Below, piece by piece: positions 14,836-23,410 of a stretch of DNA of 28,973 nucleotides. Each line of letters starts with the position of its first letter. Within the stretch, counting starts at the first letter, position 1. The notes beneath the pieces were generated by a model. That model was not told where the DNA came from, searched no databases, and saw only the letters and a list, made by a program, of their open reading frames with translations. A program made the position numbers and the translations under genes. The stretch is from an uncultured Clostridia bacterium (lineage in GTDB: Bacteria > Bacillota > Clostridia > Christensenellales > Aristaeellaceae): contig CALGBY010000118.1 of assembly GCA_937886445.1 (NCBI GenBank), positions 1-28,973 on the forward strand. The letters are read 5' to 3'.

Positions 14836-15089
14836 GTAAACCAGAGAGGAAGAAGAGTAGGGAGAAGGGCTTCCGTTCAAGAGAGCCGCCGGGGATGGGA
14901 AGGTGGCACGGGGTTTCTGCCGAATGGGCTTCTGAGGGCGCTCCCGAAACAGCAGTAGGGAGGGACGGGGTCTGCACCCGTTATCCGGGCAGCGCGTGTG
15001 ATGGCACGCGGAATGAGGGGCCGAAAGGCAATTTGAGTGGTACCGCGGAGTGATCCGTCTCAGAAATTTCTGAGGCGTTCTTTTTTTAT
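14836..15089 (+). ncRNA. T-box riboswitch, tryptophan specifier (UGG)
   Basis: A T-box leader senses uncharged tRNA and controls premature termination. The invariant T-box AGTGGTACCGCGG is at 15036-15048, followed by a terminator hairpin at 15056. Stem I can be drawn with lower pairs AGAAG (about 14852-14856) with CTTCT (14929-14933). The specifier bulge has AGTA (14857-14860) on the 5' side and GAATGGG (14922-14928) on the 3' side. The specifier triplet after GAA is TGG at 14925-14927, the tryptophan codon, matching the downstream trpB. Hairpins CTCCC/GGGAG (14941-14961), ACGGG/CCCGT and GCGTG/CACGC fill the stem II/III region. The T-box call is firm and the specifier assignment is strong. 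Confidence 0.93.
15056..15087 (+). terminator. T-box attenuator terminator
   Basis: CGTCTCAGAAATTTCTGAGGCG (15056-15077) folds into a hairpin containing CTCAGAAATTTCTGAG. It is followed by TTCTTTTTTT. It competes with the antiterminator that uses the T-box bases just upstream, and is used when tRNA-Trp is charged. Confidence 0.9.
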
Positions 15090-15155
15090 GAGGCACCCTT
15101 TACCATCAGAATTTTTTCCGGGCATGAAGAGCCCTGTACAGAAGGAGGAAACACT

Positions 15156-16397
<1,242 letters not shown>

Positions 16398-16406
16398 ATA
16401 CCGGAT

Positions 16407-16455
16407 AGCAAAAAGCCGGCTTGGGATCATAATGACCCGAAGCCGGCTTTTTGCT
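16407..16455. terminator. Bidirectional terminator between trpB and a convergent small gene
   Basis: AGCAAAAAGCCGGCTT (16407-16422) and AAGCCGGCTTTTTGCT (16440-16455) are perfect 16-bp arms. They have an A-run on the left and a T-run on the right, so the element works from both directions. The loop itself contains GGGatcataatgaCCC pairing. Confidence 0.93.
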
Positions 16456-16468
16456 GCGCCGGAAATGA

Positions 16469-16687
16469 TCAGAATTCCTTCGCCTTATCAGCGCTGATCC
16501 TTTTGATATCTTCCTTTTTAACGGGAGATTCTTCGCCGCCGTTCACATACACGAAGAACTTGCCGTCAGGCGTTTTGAACAGGCACTCTTCCCAGCCGGC
16601 GGGATCGCCGTAGGCGCCGTATACATTCTTTTTGATGAACTCGGCGTTTTCGGTGTCATATTCCACTTTGCAGAGGGTCTTTTTCAT
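16469..16687 (-). CDS. Small conserved-type hypothetical protein (72 aa)
   Basis: I do not recognise a characterised function. The 72 residues open MKKTLCKVEYDTENAEFIKK and continue GDPAGWEECLFKTPDGKFFV, then YVNGGEESPVKKEDIKRISA. This layout (a YDTENAE-type start, a GWEE-L-K-PDG-FF-Y hairpin and a charged helical end) resembles small Clostridial proteins of the YxTExA type found on chromosomes, plasmids and phages. Its function is unknown there too. I chose ATG 16687, with AGGAA upstream, because the longer frame to 16780 adds 31 basic residues of leader-like sequence without an SD. It converges on trpB and shares its terminator. A weak promoter (TTGTTT-17-TACACT) is at 16752-16780. Confidence 0.65.
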   Translation of the reverse strand: MKKTLCKVEYDTENAEFIKKNVYGAYGDPAGWEECLFKTPDGKFFVYVNGGEESPVKKEDIKRISADKAKEF

Positions 16688-16924
16688 TTTCGCTTGTTCC
16701 TTTCGTTTTTCTGCCCGGATAGGCCTGTTTGAGCCCGCCGGGTGCATGAAAAGTGTAACATAAACGCGAAAAGGAAACAATCCGTGTATTTAGGAGCAAA
16801 AATGACCCGATATTACAATGTAACTGCTTTCAGGGGATGAAATGACGAAGCGGAACGCCGGAAATGACCGCCATAAAACGCCAAACAGAAGGAAAAAACA
16901 GCGGGATATACATTTTATGTGCAA

Positions 16925-16947
16925 TTCCGCGGAAATCATGCTATAAT
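16925..16947 (+). promoter_or_regulatory. -10 region of the pectin operon with an embedded palindrome
   Basis: TATAAT at 16942-16947 is a perfect -10. The -35 hexamer at 17-base spacing (GTGCAA) is poor. TTCCGCGGAA, a perfect 10-bp palindrome, occupies 16925-16934 between the two and is a plausible regulator site. Which regulator would bind it is unknown. Confidence 0.5.
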
Positions 16948-16986
16948 CATTTTGAATGAAGACACAGCACCTGTAGGAGGCAGCTT

Positions 16987-18243
16987 ATGAATATCACGGA
17001 ATACGCGTTTTTGTCCCGCGGGGGAAGGGACTGGACGGACGCTTTCAATGCCGCGCTTGAAAAAATACGGGATCAGGGCGGCGGCGTGCTGAATGTACCG
17101 GCCGGTGATTATCTTACCTCCTCCATACGCCTGTACAGCCACACCACGCTGAATATCGAGGCCGGCGCCCGCCTGCTTTTCAAACAGGATACCGAAGGGT
17201 GGCCGCTGGAGGAGCTGGAGTTTGAAGGCATTGAGGGCAGCATCTACCGCCCCTGCGTGTTCGCGCGGGACGCGGAGTTTGTCAAGCTTACCGGTGACGG
17301 CACTTTGGACGGACAGGGAGAATACTGGTGGAAAAAGCATAAGGCGGGGGAACTGGAGCATCCCCGTCCCTTCCTTGTGTGCTTCGCGGACTGCCGTCAT
17401 GTGACAGTTGAAAATGTGTTTTTGACCAATTCTCCCGTGTGGACGGTGCATCCGCTGCGCTGCGAGGATGTGATCCTGCGCGGTCTCCGGATCAAGAATC
17501 CGGCTGTTTCTCCCAATACCGACGGGATCGACCCGAACTGCTGCCGCGATGTGCGTATTTCGGACTGCACTGTGGATGTGGGGGATGACTGCGTGGTGGT
17601 GAAGAGCGGCACGGAGGATACCACCGCTCCCGGCCCCAGCGAAAGGATCATAATTGAAAACTGCCATTTCCTGCACGGGCACGGCGGCATCGTGATGGGC
17701 AGCGAAATGAGCGGCGGCATACGCAATGTGCTGGTGAGCAACTGCGTGTTTTATGAAACGGACCGCGGCATCCGCCTCAAAACCAGACGCGGGCGCGGCG
17801 GCACGGTGGAGGGGCTGCAGCTTTCCAACCTGATCATGGAAAAGGTGATGTGTCCCTTTGTGTTCAATATGTACTATTACTGCGGCAAGGGCGGAAAAGA
17901 AAAGCGTGTGTGGGACAAGGCGGCTTATCCCGTGGATGAAAGCACGCCCGCGCTGCGCGATGTAAGGATATGCGATGTGACGGTGCGCCGCTGCACCTCC
18001 TGCGCCGGCTTCTTCTATGGCCTTACAGAACGGCCGGTGGAGGGCGTTGTGTTCAAAAATGTGCTGGTGGAAATGGATGAGGAAGGCGCGGAGGGCACTC
18101 CCGCCATGATGAACGACTGCCCTGTGATGAAAAAACGGGGCTTCTATATGCGGAACGCCGTGAATGTGGACCTTTCCTCGGTACGGGTGACGGGTCAGGA
18201 CGGTGCGCTGCTGGACGCCGATGAAAGTGTGAAAACGATATGA
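16987..18243 (+). CDS. GH28-family polygalacturonase, probably intracellular
   Basis: GH28 enzymes hydrolyse alpha-1,4-galacturonosyl links in pectin. The 418 residues fold as a right-handed beta helix and keep the catalytic set NTDGIDP (177-183), VGDDCVVVKSG (198-208), GHGGIVMGSE (231-240, His232) and RGIRLK (260-265). The start MNITEYAFLSRGGRDWTDAF matches the ADAF-like opening of bacterial cytoplasmic members. No signal peptide is present, so the substrate is probably an imported oligogalacturonide; exo-action is inferred. GTAGGAGG precedes the ATG. Its stop overlaps the CE8 start by four bases, making a two-gene operon. Confidence 0.92.
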   Translation: MNITEYAFLSRGGRDWTDAFNAALEKIRDQGGGVLNVPAGDYLTSSIRLYSHTTLNIEAGARLLFKQDTEGWPLEELEFEGIEGSIYRPCVFARDAEFVKLTGDGTLDGQGEYWWKKHKAGELEHPRPFLVCFADCRHVTVENVFLTNSPVWTVHPLRCEDVILRGLRIKNPAVSPNTDGIDPNCCRDVRISDCTVDVGDDCVVVKSGTEDTTAPGPSERIIIENCHFLHGHGGIVMGSEMSGGIRNVLVSNCVFYETDRGIRLKTRRGRGGTVEGLQLSNLIMEKVMCPFVFNMYYYCGKGGKEKRVWDKAAYPVDESTPALRDVRICDVTVRRCTSCAGFFYGLTERPVEGVVFKNVLVEMDEEGAEGTPAMMNDCPVMKKRGFYMRNAVNVDLSSVRVTGQDGALLDADESVKTI

Positions 18244-19217
18244 CGATCAAAGTGAAGCAGGACGGAACGGGCGATTTTTGCAAGCTGCAGCATGCGGTGG
18301 ACAGTGCCCGTGAGGGAGACGAGATCCTGATCTTTCCGGGTGTATATGAGGGAAGGGTGATCGTGAATAAGAACGGGATCACCCTTCGCGGTACAGACAG
18401 CGCGTCCTGTGTGATCACGGACAGCCGCTGCGCGAAGGATCCGGGCCCTGACGGCAAAGAAAAGGGGACCTTTCTTTCCTATACGCTGCTGGTGACCGGG
18501 GATGATGTAACGGTGAGGGATCTCACGGTGCGAAATACCGCCGGCCCGGGCAGGCAGGCAGGGCAGGCTGTGGCGGTGTATGCCGCGGGCGACCGGGACA
18601 GCTGGTACAATGTGTTTATGCTGGGGCATCAGGATACACTTTTTACGGGCCCCACGATGCCCAAGGTACAAAAGGACGCGCTGCCCTGGGATGTGCCGGA
18701 GGGCGTGCCCTCGGTGGGGGATTGCCCGAAGGTATCCTCCCGCCAGTATTTTGATAACTGCTTTATCCGCGGCGATGTGGATTTCATTTTCGGCCCGTAC
18801 GCGTGCTGGTTTGAAAACTGTCTGTTGTATATGAACAGCGGCGGAGGCTGGTATACCGCGGCCAATACGCCGGAGGATAACGAATACGGCTTTGTCTTCA
18901 GCAACTGCCGCCTTACCGGAGAAGGCACGGGACGGCTGGGTAGGCCGTGGCGAAAATACGCCCGTACGGTGTTTCTGAACTGCCGTATGGACGCTTGTGT
19001 GGATCCGCGCGGCTTTACGGACTGGGATACAGAGCGCGTGGTAACAGGCCGGCTGTGTGAATATGCCTGCACCGGCCCGGGAGCGGACAGGGCAAACCGT
19101 CACCCGGCAGAGGCGCAGCTTACCGATGAGGAGGCAAAGCACTACAGCCTTGAAAAGGTACTGAACGGATGGCAGCCGTGCACTAAGCGGGACCGTATAC
19201 CGGATCAGGAAGGATAG
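18240..19217 (+). CDS. CE8-family pectinesterase, probably intracellular
   Basis: Pectinesterases remove methyl esters from galacturonate chains. The 325 residues show GVYEGRVIV (34-42), QAVAVY (109-114, oxyanion Gln), LGHQDTLFTG (128-137, with Asp132), YFDNCFIRGDVDFIFG (170-185, nucleophile Asp181) and LGRPWRKYARTVF (233-245). All core residues of CE8 are present. An extra loop of about 30 residues (138-168, including KDALPWDVPEGVPSVGD) separates QDTL from YFDN, longer than in plant enzymes. There is no signal peptide, so it works with the overlapping GH28 gene on imported methylated oligogalacturonides. A terminator follows. Confidence 0.92.
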   Translation: MTIKVKQDGTGDFCKLQHAVDSAREGDEILIFPGVYEGRVIVNKNGITLRGTDSASCVITDSRCAKDPGPDGKEKGTFLSYTLLVTGDDVTVRDLTVRNTAGPGRQAGQAVAVYAAGDRDSWYNVFMLGHQDTLFTGPTMPKVQKDALPWDVPEGVPSVGDCPKVSSRQYFDNCFIRGDVDFIFGPYACWFENCLLYMNSGGGWYTAANTPEDNEYGFVFSNCRLTGEGTGRLGRPWRKYARTVFLNCRMDACVDPRGFTDWDTERVVTGRLCEYACTGPGADRANRHPAEAQLTDEEAKHYSLEKVLNGWQPCTKRDRIPDQEG

Positions 19218-19234
19218 ACCCGGCACACAGCGCG

Positions 19235-19284
19235 AAACAAAAACGGGGACGCGGCAATGATGCGGCATCTCCGTTTTGTTTTTC
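19235..19284. terminator. Bidirectional terminator between CE8 and HAD genes
   Basis: AAACAAAAACGG (from 19235) pairs with CCGTTTTGTTTTT (to 19284), with inner GGCA/TGCC-type pairing. Both flanks are homopolymeric, so the hairpin serves convergent transcription. Confidence 0.75.
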
Positions 19285-19307
19285 TGTGACCGTATTCTGC
19301 TTCGGTA

Positions 19308-19979
19308 TTATTTGCTTTCACGGCGCGCCGTATCGCCCGGCGCGTTTTTCCATATCTCTCTGCCGAGCATGCCCGCATTTTTCAGCGCGCTTCGTTTGGG
19401 GCAGATCAGTATGCCCCTGCCGGTCGCTCTCAGCAAAGGCAGATCGCTTTTGCTGTCGCCGAAGGCGGTGCATTCCTTCAGATTTACCTGTAAGCCCTTT
19501 TCACGCATCCTTCTTCCCATCATTACAAGCTTTTCACTGCCTTTGCAGTTTTCTCTGATCAGCCCGTCCGGGTCAAAGCGCGTGCATACCAGCTCGTCCG
19601 CTTCAAGCGTGCGCGCGATATACCGCATATAGTTTTCGGTGGAGGCGGATACGATCCAGATACCGAAGCCTTCTTTTTTTAACTGCCGTATGCGTTCTCT
19701 GCCCTGCGGCCGTATGCGCTTTTCAAGAATGTCCCGCGAAAAACCGCTGTCCAGTTCTTCTCTTTTTTCCGTGTCCATGAGGGGCACAAAACGCAGACAT
19801 TTGTTTTTGGCCTTTGCCTCATCCGCGAGGCCGCATTTGTTCATCAGCCCCCAGAACGCGCCGCGCATCACCTGAAACAGGGAGATCACGTCTTTCTGGT
19901 ATGCGTACAGCAGGTATTGTACTACGCTGTTTCCCGGGATCAGCGTGCCGTCAAAGTCAAAAATGGCGATCTTTTCCAT
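19308..19979 (-). CDS. HAD-IB-family phosphatase (SerB-like)
   Basis: HAD phosphatases hydrolyse phosphomonoesters through an aspartyl intermediate. The 223 residues carry motif I IFDFDGTLIPGNS (D8 nucleophile, D10 acid), a helical cap (about 15-90), motif II IWIVSAST, a conserved Lys (GSEKLV) and motif III FGDSKSDLPLL. The spacing fits the HAD-IB/PSPase-like group, whose members act on phosphoserine, small alcohol phosphates or lipid phosphates; the substrate here is unknown. AGGAGG lies 9 bases before ATG 19979. It has its own promoter and sits downstream of the nagB terminator, so it is a single-gene unit. Confidence 0.85.
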   Translation of the reverse strand: MEKIAIFDFDGTLIPGNSVVQYLLYAYQKDVISLFQVMRGAFWGLMNKCGLADEAKAKNKCLRFVPLMDTEKREELDSGFSRDILEKRIRPQGRERIRQLKKEGFGIWIVSASTENYMRYIARTLEADELVCTRFDPDGLIRENCKGSEKLVMMGRRMREKGLQVNLKECTAFGDSKSDLPLLRATGRGILICPKRSALKNAGMLGREIWKNAPGDTARRESK

Positions 19980-20009
19980 CAGATGCTTCCTCCTGTGATG
20001 TCATTTGAG

Positions 20010-20038
20010 ATTATACCATGCACAGGCTTTTCGGGCAA
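20010..20038 (-). promoter_or_regulatory. Promoter of the HAD phosphatase gene
   Basis: On the minus strand TTGCCC (20033-20038), 17 bases and a perfect TATAAT (20010-20015). The -35 is only partly consensus. Confidence 0.6.
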
Positions 20039-20071
20039 TACACCGGAAACCCTTTCCGGAGGGGTACAAAA

Positions 20072-20104
20072 AGGGCACGGAGGCGTTTCGCGCTGCCGTG
20101 CCCT
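20072..20104 (-). terminator. Terminator of the glmM-nagB operon
   Basis: AGGGCACGG (20072-20080) pairs with CCGTGCCCT (20096-20104), followed on the minus strand by TTTTTGTACC. A second small hairpin, CCGGAAA/TTTCCGG, lies at 20043-20059 just beyond it. Confidence 0.85.
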
Positions 20105-20116
20105 GAAAGAAAATGG

Positions 20117-20848
20117 TTATCCCTTGTAGCCGATTTTATCTGCCAGAGCTTTTTCAATGATCACCCAGGCATCCCTGTGCATCTTCATGAAGGTGCAGGG
20201 GCAATGCGGATCGATCTTGTCACCCATTAGCAGCTTGGTGGCCGCGTCCTGCTTGTTACCGGAAATGATCATCAGAAGAGTCTTCGCCTTCATGATATCG
20301 CCCATGCCCATTGTGAACGCGCGGCGGGGCACATCGTCCCTGCTGGCAAAGAAGCGCTGGTTGGCGTCGATGGTGCTTTCGTCCAGCGTTTCCATATGCG
20401 CCTTGTCCCACATCGTATCGCCCGGCTCGTTGAAGCCCAAGTGGCCGTCGGGGCCTACGCCCAGCACCTGCAGGTCGATATCGGTTTTTGCCAGCACCGC
20501 GTTGAATTCCTCAAGGTTCTTTTCGGGATCGCCTACGCCCTTTGCCACATAGGTGTTCTTTTTGTCGATATTGATGTGGTCAAACAGGTTGGTATCCATA
20601 AAGTAACGGTAGCTCTGGTCATGGGTGCCTTCCAGCCCCACATATTCGTCCAGGTTTACGCTGTGCACGGCGGAAAAGTCCAGCCCTTCCTCTTTACAGC
20701 GGCGGGCGAGCTCCTGATACATGCCCACGGGGCTGCTGCCGGTAGCGAGACCCAGCGTGCAGTCCGGCTTTTGACGCACCAGCTTATCGATCAGGTCGGC
20801 CGCCTTCTTCGCGCCCTCTTCATAGCTGTTTACAACGATCACGTTCAT
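20117..20848 (-). CDS. nagB: Glucosamine-6-phosphate deaminase
   Basis: NagB converts glucosamine-6-phosphate to fructose-6-phosphate and ammonia, returning amino sugar carbon to glycolysis. The 243 residues (B. subtilis type length) show LGLATGSSPVGMYQELARRC, the catalytic aspartate segment VNLDEYVGL, and VLGVGPDGHLGFNEPGD with the His/Glu catalytic elements. TMGMGDIMKAKTLLMIISG and the C-terminal CTFMKMH follow. GTAAGGAGG precedes the ATG. It is the last gene of an operon with glmM and a beta-helix acyltransferase, so the operon holds both an anabolic exit (GlmM) and a catabolic exit (NagB) of the same metabolite. Confidence 0.96.
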   Translation of the reverse strand: MNVIVVNSYEEGAKKAADLIDKLVRQKPDCTLGLATGSSPVGMYQELARRCKEEGLDFSAVHSVNLDEYVGLEGTHDQSYRYFMDTNLFDHINIDKKNTYVAKGVGDPEKNLEEFNAVLAKTDIDLQVLGVGPDGHLGFNEPGDTMWDKAHMETLDESTIDANQRFFASRDDVPRRAFTMGMGDIMKAKTLLMIISGNKQDAATKLLMGDKIDPHCPCTFMKMHRDAWVIIEKALADKIGYKG

Positions 20849-20861
20849 ATTGATTTCCTCC

Positions 20862-20887
20862 TTACAGTTCTTTTTTACAGTTCTTTT
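20862..20887 (-). repeat. 13-bp exact tandem duplication across the stop codon of the beta-helix gene
   Basis: TTACAGTTCTTTT occurs twice in direct contact (20862-20874 and 20875-20887). The gene's stop (TAA) is in the second copy; the first copy duplicates the KEL-stop coding bases just before the nagB ribosome site. Confidence 0.8.
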
Positions 20888-21543
20888 TTTGCAGCGATAT
20901 CGTTTTTGCCCTTGTAGATGCTGCGGGGCGGTACCACGCCGCGCACGCAGGAGGTGGGGTATACATTGCTTTCACGGCCGATCACGGTGCCGGGGTTGAG
21001 AACGCTGTTGCAGCCTACTTCCACATTGTCACCCAGCATGGCGCCCACCTTTTTGCGGCCGGTAAGGATGTTTTCACCCTCGTTTTTGATGATCACGGGC
21101 AGCTTGTCGCTCTTGACATTGCTGGTGATGGAGCCGGCGCCCATGTGTGACTTGTAGCCGAGAATGGAATCGCCCACATAATTGTAGTGAGGCACCTGTA
21201 CATTATCAAAAATGATCACATTTTTGAGTTCCGTGGAGTTGCCCACCACACAGTTATTGCCCACAAGCGCGCTGCCGCGGATGAAGGCACACTGCCTCAC
21301 CTCGGTGCCGTGGCCGATGATGCAGGGACCGCCGATATAGGCGCTGGGAAACACAGTGGCGTCCTTCGCGATCCACACATTTTCGGCGGGATGGTCATAT
21401 TCATCCTCCGGCAGGGCGCTGCCCAGCTTCACGATCAGATCACTGATGCCGGATAGTGCTTCCCAGGGGTAGGTGAAGCCCTTCAGGTATTCACCGGCCA
21501 GAGAATGGGAAAGGTCATAAAGTGCGCTGATGCGTACATCCAT
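20875..21543 (-). CDS. Left-handed beta-helix (GlmU C-terminal-like) acyltransferase/UDP-GlcNAc-related protein
   Basis: The 222 residues consist of an N-terminal helical region (MDVRISALYDLSHSLAGEYL) and then hexapeptide repeats of the left-handed beta helix. Examples are VWIAKDATVFPSAYIGGPCI, IGHGTEVRQCAFIRGSALVG and NNCVVGNSTELKNVIIFDNV. GDSILGYKSHMGAGSITSNV resembles the GlmU acetyl-CoA site, and KKVGAMLGDNVEVGCNSVLN follows. There is no pyrophosphorylase domain, so it corresponds only to the acetyltransferase half of GlmU. Its place between glmM and nagB supports N-acetylation of glucosamine-1-phosphate, but that is inferred from context. I chose ATG 21543 because AAGGAGG precedes it; a longer GTG frame would read through that ribosome site. 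Confidence 0.83.
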   Translation of the reverse strand: MDVRISALYDLSHSLAGEYLKGFTYPWEALSGISDLIVKLGSALPEDEYDHPAENVWIAKDATVFPSAYIGGPCIIGHGTEVRQCAFIRGSALVGNNCVVGNSTELKNVIIFDNVQVPHYNYVGDSILGYKSHMGAGSITSNVKSDKLPVIIKNEGENILTGRKKVGAMLGDNVEVGCNSVLNPGTVIGRESNVYPTSCVRGVVPPRSIYKGKNDIAAKKEL

Positions 21544-21607
21544 TGCGTTGTTATCCTCCTTCAAATGAAGTATCACCGGCTGTTAACGGCCGTTCTCTCC
21601 TTGTATA

Positions 21608-23218
21608 TTACGGGCGTACCTTCTCAAGGTGACCGGACGCCTTCATCGCGTCGATGATGTGGTTGACATATTTTTCGCAGTCCTTAAAGGTCTCGGCTTC
21701 GCTCATCACGCGCAGCACGGGCTCGGTGCCGCTCTTGCGCAGCAGTACGCGCCCTGAATCACCCAGCGCGTCCTCGCATTCCTTTACGGCGCGCAGCACG
21801 GCGGGGTCATTCATCGTGCCGTTCTTATCGTCCACTTCCACATTTTTCAGCACCTGCGGGAACATCTTGCATTCACTGGCCAGTACGGAAAGGGGAAGCT
21901 GGGTGTCGGTAATGATCTGCATCATGATCAGCGCGGTCACAAGACCGTCACCGGTGTGGGCATACTTGCGGAAGATCACATGTCCGCTCTGCTCGCCGCC
22001 GATCAGGTGATCGTTTTCCTTCATGTTTTCGTACACATAGCGGTCGCCCACAGCGGTCTTTTCATAGCCGATGCCCAGGCGGTCCAGCGCCTTGTACAGG
22101 CCGAAGTTGCTCATGATGGTGGTGACCACCTTGTTGCGGGGCAGCTGCCCGCGCTCCTTGAAGTACTTCGCGGCGATGTACATGATCACATCGCCGTTTA
22201 CTTCATCGCCGTATTCATCCACGGCGATGCAGCGGTCCGCGTCCCCGTCAAAGGCAAAGCCGCAGTCCAGATGATTGGCCCGTACATATTTCTGCAGCGC
22301 CTCGATGTGGGTGGAGCCGCAGTTCATGTTCACATTGGTCCCGTCCGGCGTGTTGTTGATCACAAAGGTCTTGGCTCCCAGCGCGTCAAACACCGCGCGG
22401 GCGATCATCCAGGAGGCACCGTTGGAACAATCCAGAGCGATGCGGCTCTTTTCAAAGGAGCGGGAGGGGATGCCGGTGAGGTAGCCGATGTAGCGGTTGC
22501 GTCCCGAATAGAAATCCACCGTGCTGCCGATCTTGTCATCAACGGCGTAGGGGATCTCGCCGGAAAGGCCGTCCAGATACGCCTCCACGGCGTCCTGTAC
22601 CTCATCCTCCATCTTTTCGCCCTCGGCATTCATCAGCTTGATACCGTTGTCAAAATAGGGGTTATGGCTGGCGGAGATCATCACGCCGCAGGCAAAGCGT
22701 TCCGTACGGGTGATGTAGGATACGCAGGGGGTGGTGGTGACATGTAGCAGATACGCGTCGCTGCCGGAGGCGGTGATGCCCGCGGCCAGCGCGTTTTCAT
22801 ACATATAGGAGGAACGGCGTGTATCCTTGCCGATCACGATGCGTGCCTTTTCGCCGTCCTTGGCCGTCTTTGCGTAGTACCAGCCCAAAAAGCGGCCGAT
22901 CTTGAACGCGTGCTCCGCGGTGAGCACCACGCCTGCCTTGCCTCTGAAACCGTCTGTACCGAAATATTTAGCCATTCTCTTTTTCTCCTTTTCCGGCCCG
23001 GCAGCGGAAATATTGCCGGGCTCCGTGTTTGTTTTCGTTTCGTTTTTTGCACCGCGCAGGCTGCGCCCGTCCGGAGGCGGAGGCGCGTCCTGCGGGATCA
23101 GCCACAGCTTTCCCTCTTTTTTTGCTCCCGCGATCCTTTCGTCACGGCAGAGCGCGGTCACCCTGCGTTCTGTCATGTTCCAAAGCTTCGCGGCCTCATG
23201 TACATCAAGATACTCCAA
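21608..23218 (-). CDS. glmM: Phosphoglucosamine mutase with an N-terminal excisionase-type HTH extension
   Basis: GlmM interconverts glucosamine-6- and -1-phosphate for UDP-GlcNAc synthesis. The C-terminal 455 residues, from MAKYFGTDGFRGKAGV, are a complete GlmM: phosphoserine loop MISASHNPYFDNGIKL, metal loop FDGDADR, sugar loop GGEQSGH, and phosphate-binding RKSGTEPVLRVM. Ahead of them, in the same frame with no stop, are 81-86 residues. These carry an HTH_17/MerR-like domain (EYLDVHEAAKLWNMTERRVT to KEGKLWLIPQDA) and a Pro/Thr-rich linker. I chose TTG 23218 because GGAGG (23227-23231) is 8 bases before it and relatives of the HTH domain start there; ATG at 23233 lacks an SD. GlmM can also start at ATG 22975, with AGGAG 9 bases upstream. 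Both products may be made. Confidence 0.9.
   Translation of the reverse strand: MEYLDVHEAAKLWNMTERRVTALCRDERIAGAKKEGKLWLIPQDAPPPPDGRSLRGAKNETKTNTEPGNISAAGPEKEKKRMAKYFGTDGFRGKAGVVLTAEHAFKIGRFLGWYYAKTAKDGEKARIVIGKDTRRSSYMYENALAAGITASGSDAYLLHVTTTPCVSYITRTERFACGVMISASHNPYFDNGIKLMNAEGEKMEDEVQDAVEAYLDGLSGEIPYAVDDKIGSTVDFYSGRNRYIGYLTGIPSRSFEKSRIALDCSNGASWMIARAVFDALGAKTFVINNTPDGTNVNMNCGSTHIEALQKYVRANHLDCGFAFDGDADRCIAVDEYGDEVNGDVIMYIAAKYFKERGQLPRNKVVTTIMSNFGLYKALDRLGIGYEKTAVGDRYVYENMKENDHLIGGEQSGHVIFRKYAHTGDGLVTALIMMQIITDTQLPLSVLASECKMFPQVLKNVEVDDKNGTMNDPAVLRAVKECEDALGDSGRVLLRKSGTEPVLRVMSEAETFKDCEKYVNHIIDAMKASGHLEKVRP
22976..22989 (-). promoter_or_regulatory. Internal ribosome binding site at the GlmM start
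   Basis: On the minus strand AGGAG (22985-22989) stands 9 bases before ATG 22975, which begins the canonical GlmM sequence MAKYFGTDGF. This site lies inside the continuous HTH-GlmM frame and suggests independent initiation of GlmM. Confidence 0.7.
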
Positions 23219-23251
23219 TTGGCTTTCCTCCATACAGGATATTACGGTGTA

Positions 23252-23280
23252 ATTGTAACAATCACAGGATCGTTTGTCAA
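23252..23280 (-). promoter_or_regulatory. SigA-type promoter of the HTH-glmM operon
   Basis: On the minus strand TTGACA (23275-23280), 17 bases and TACAAT (23252-23257). With a start near 23245 the leader to ATG 23233 would be only about 12 bases without SD, but about 27 bases with SD to TTG 23218. Confidence 0.85.
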
Positions 23281-23410
23281 TAAATACAGCGATAAATATA
23301 GAATAAAATTAATATATATTGACATATCGGCAGAGATAACATGATAAATGACCGGTTCCGGGTGAAAACCGTCGGCTTCCGCACCTGAAAAAGAATATCT
23401 ATCTTGACAT

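Noticed and set aside
18195..19268. Open frame of 357 codons on the minus strand
   Set aside because: It is antisense to the CE8 gene, which has a full set of catalytic motifs.
23281..23410. Possible riboswitch in the AT-rich stretch with CGGTT/AACCG pairing
   Set aside because: No conserved box of a known riboswitch class is visible, and the hairpin is imperfect and not next to a downstream gene start in the right direction.
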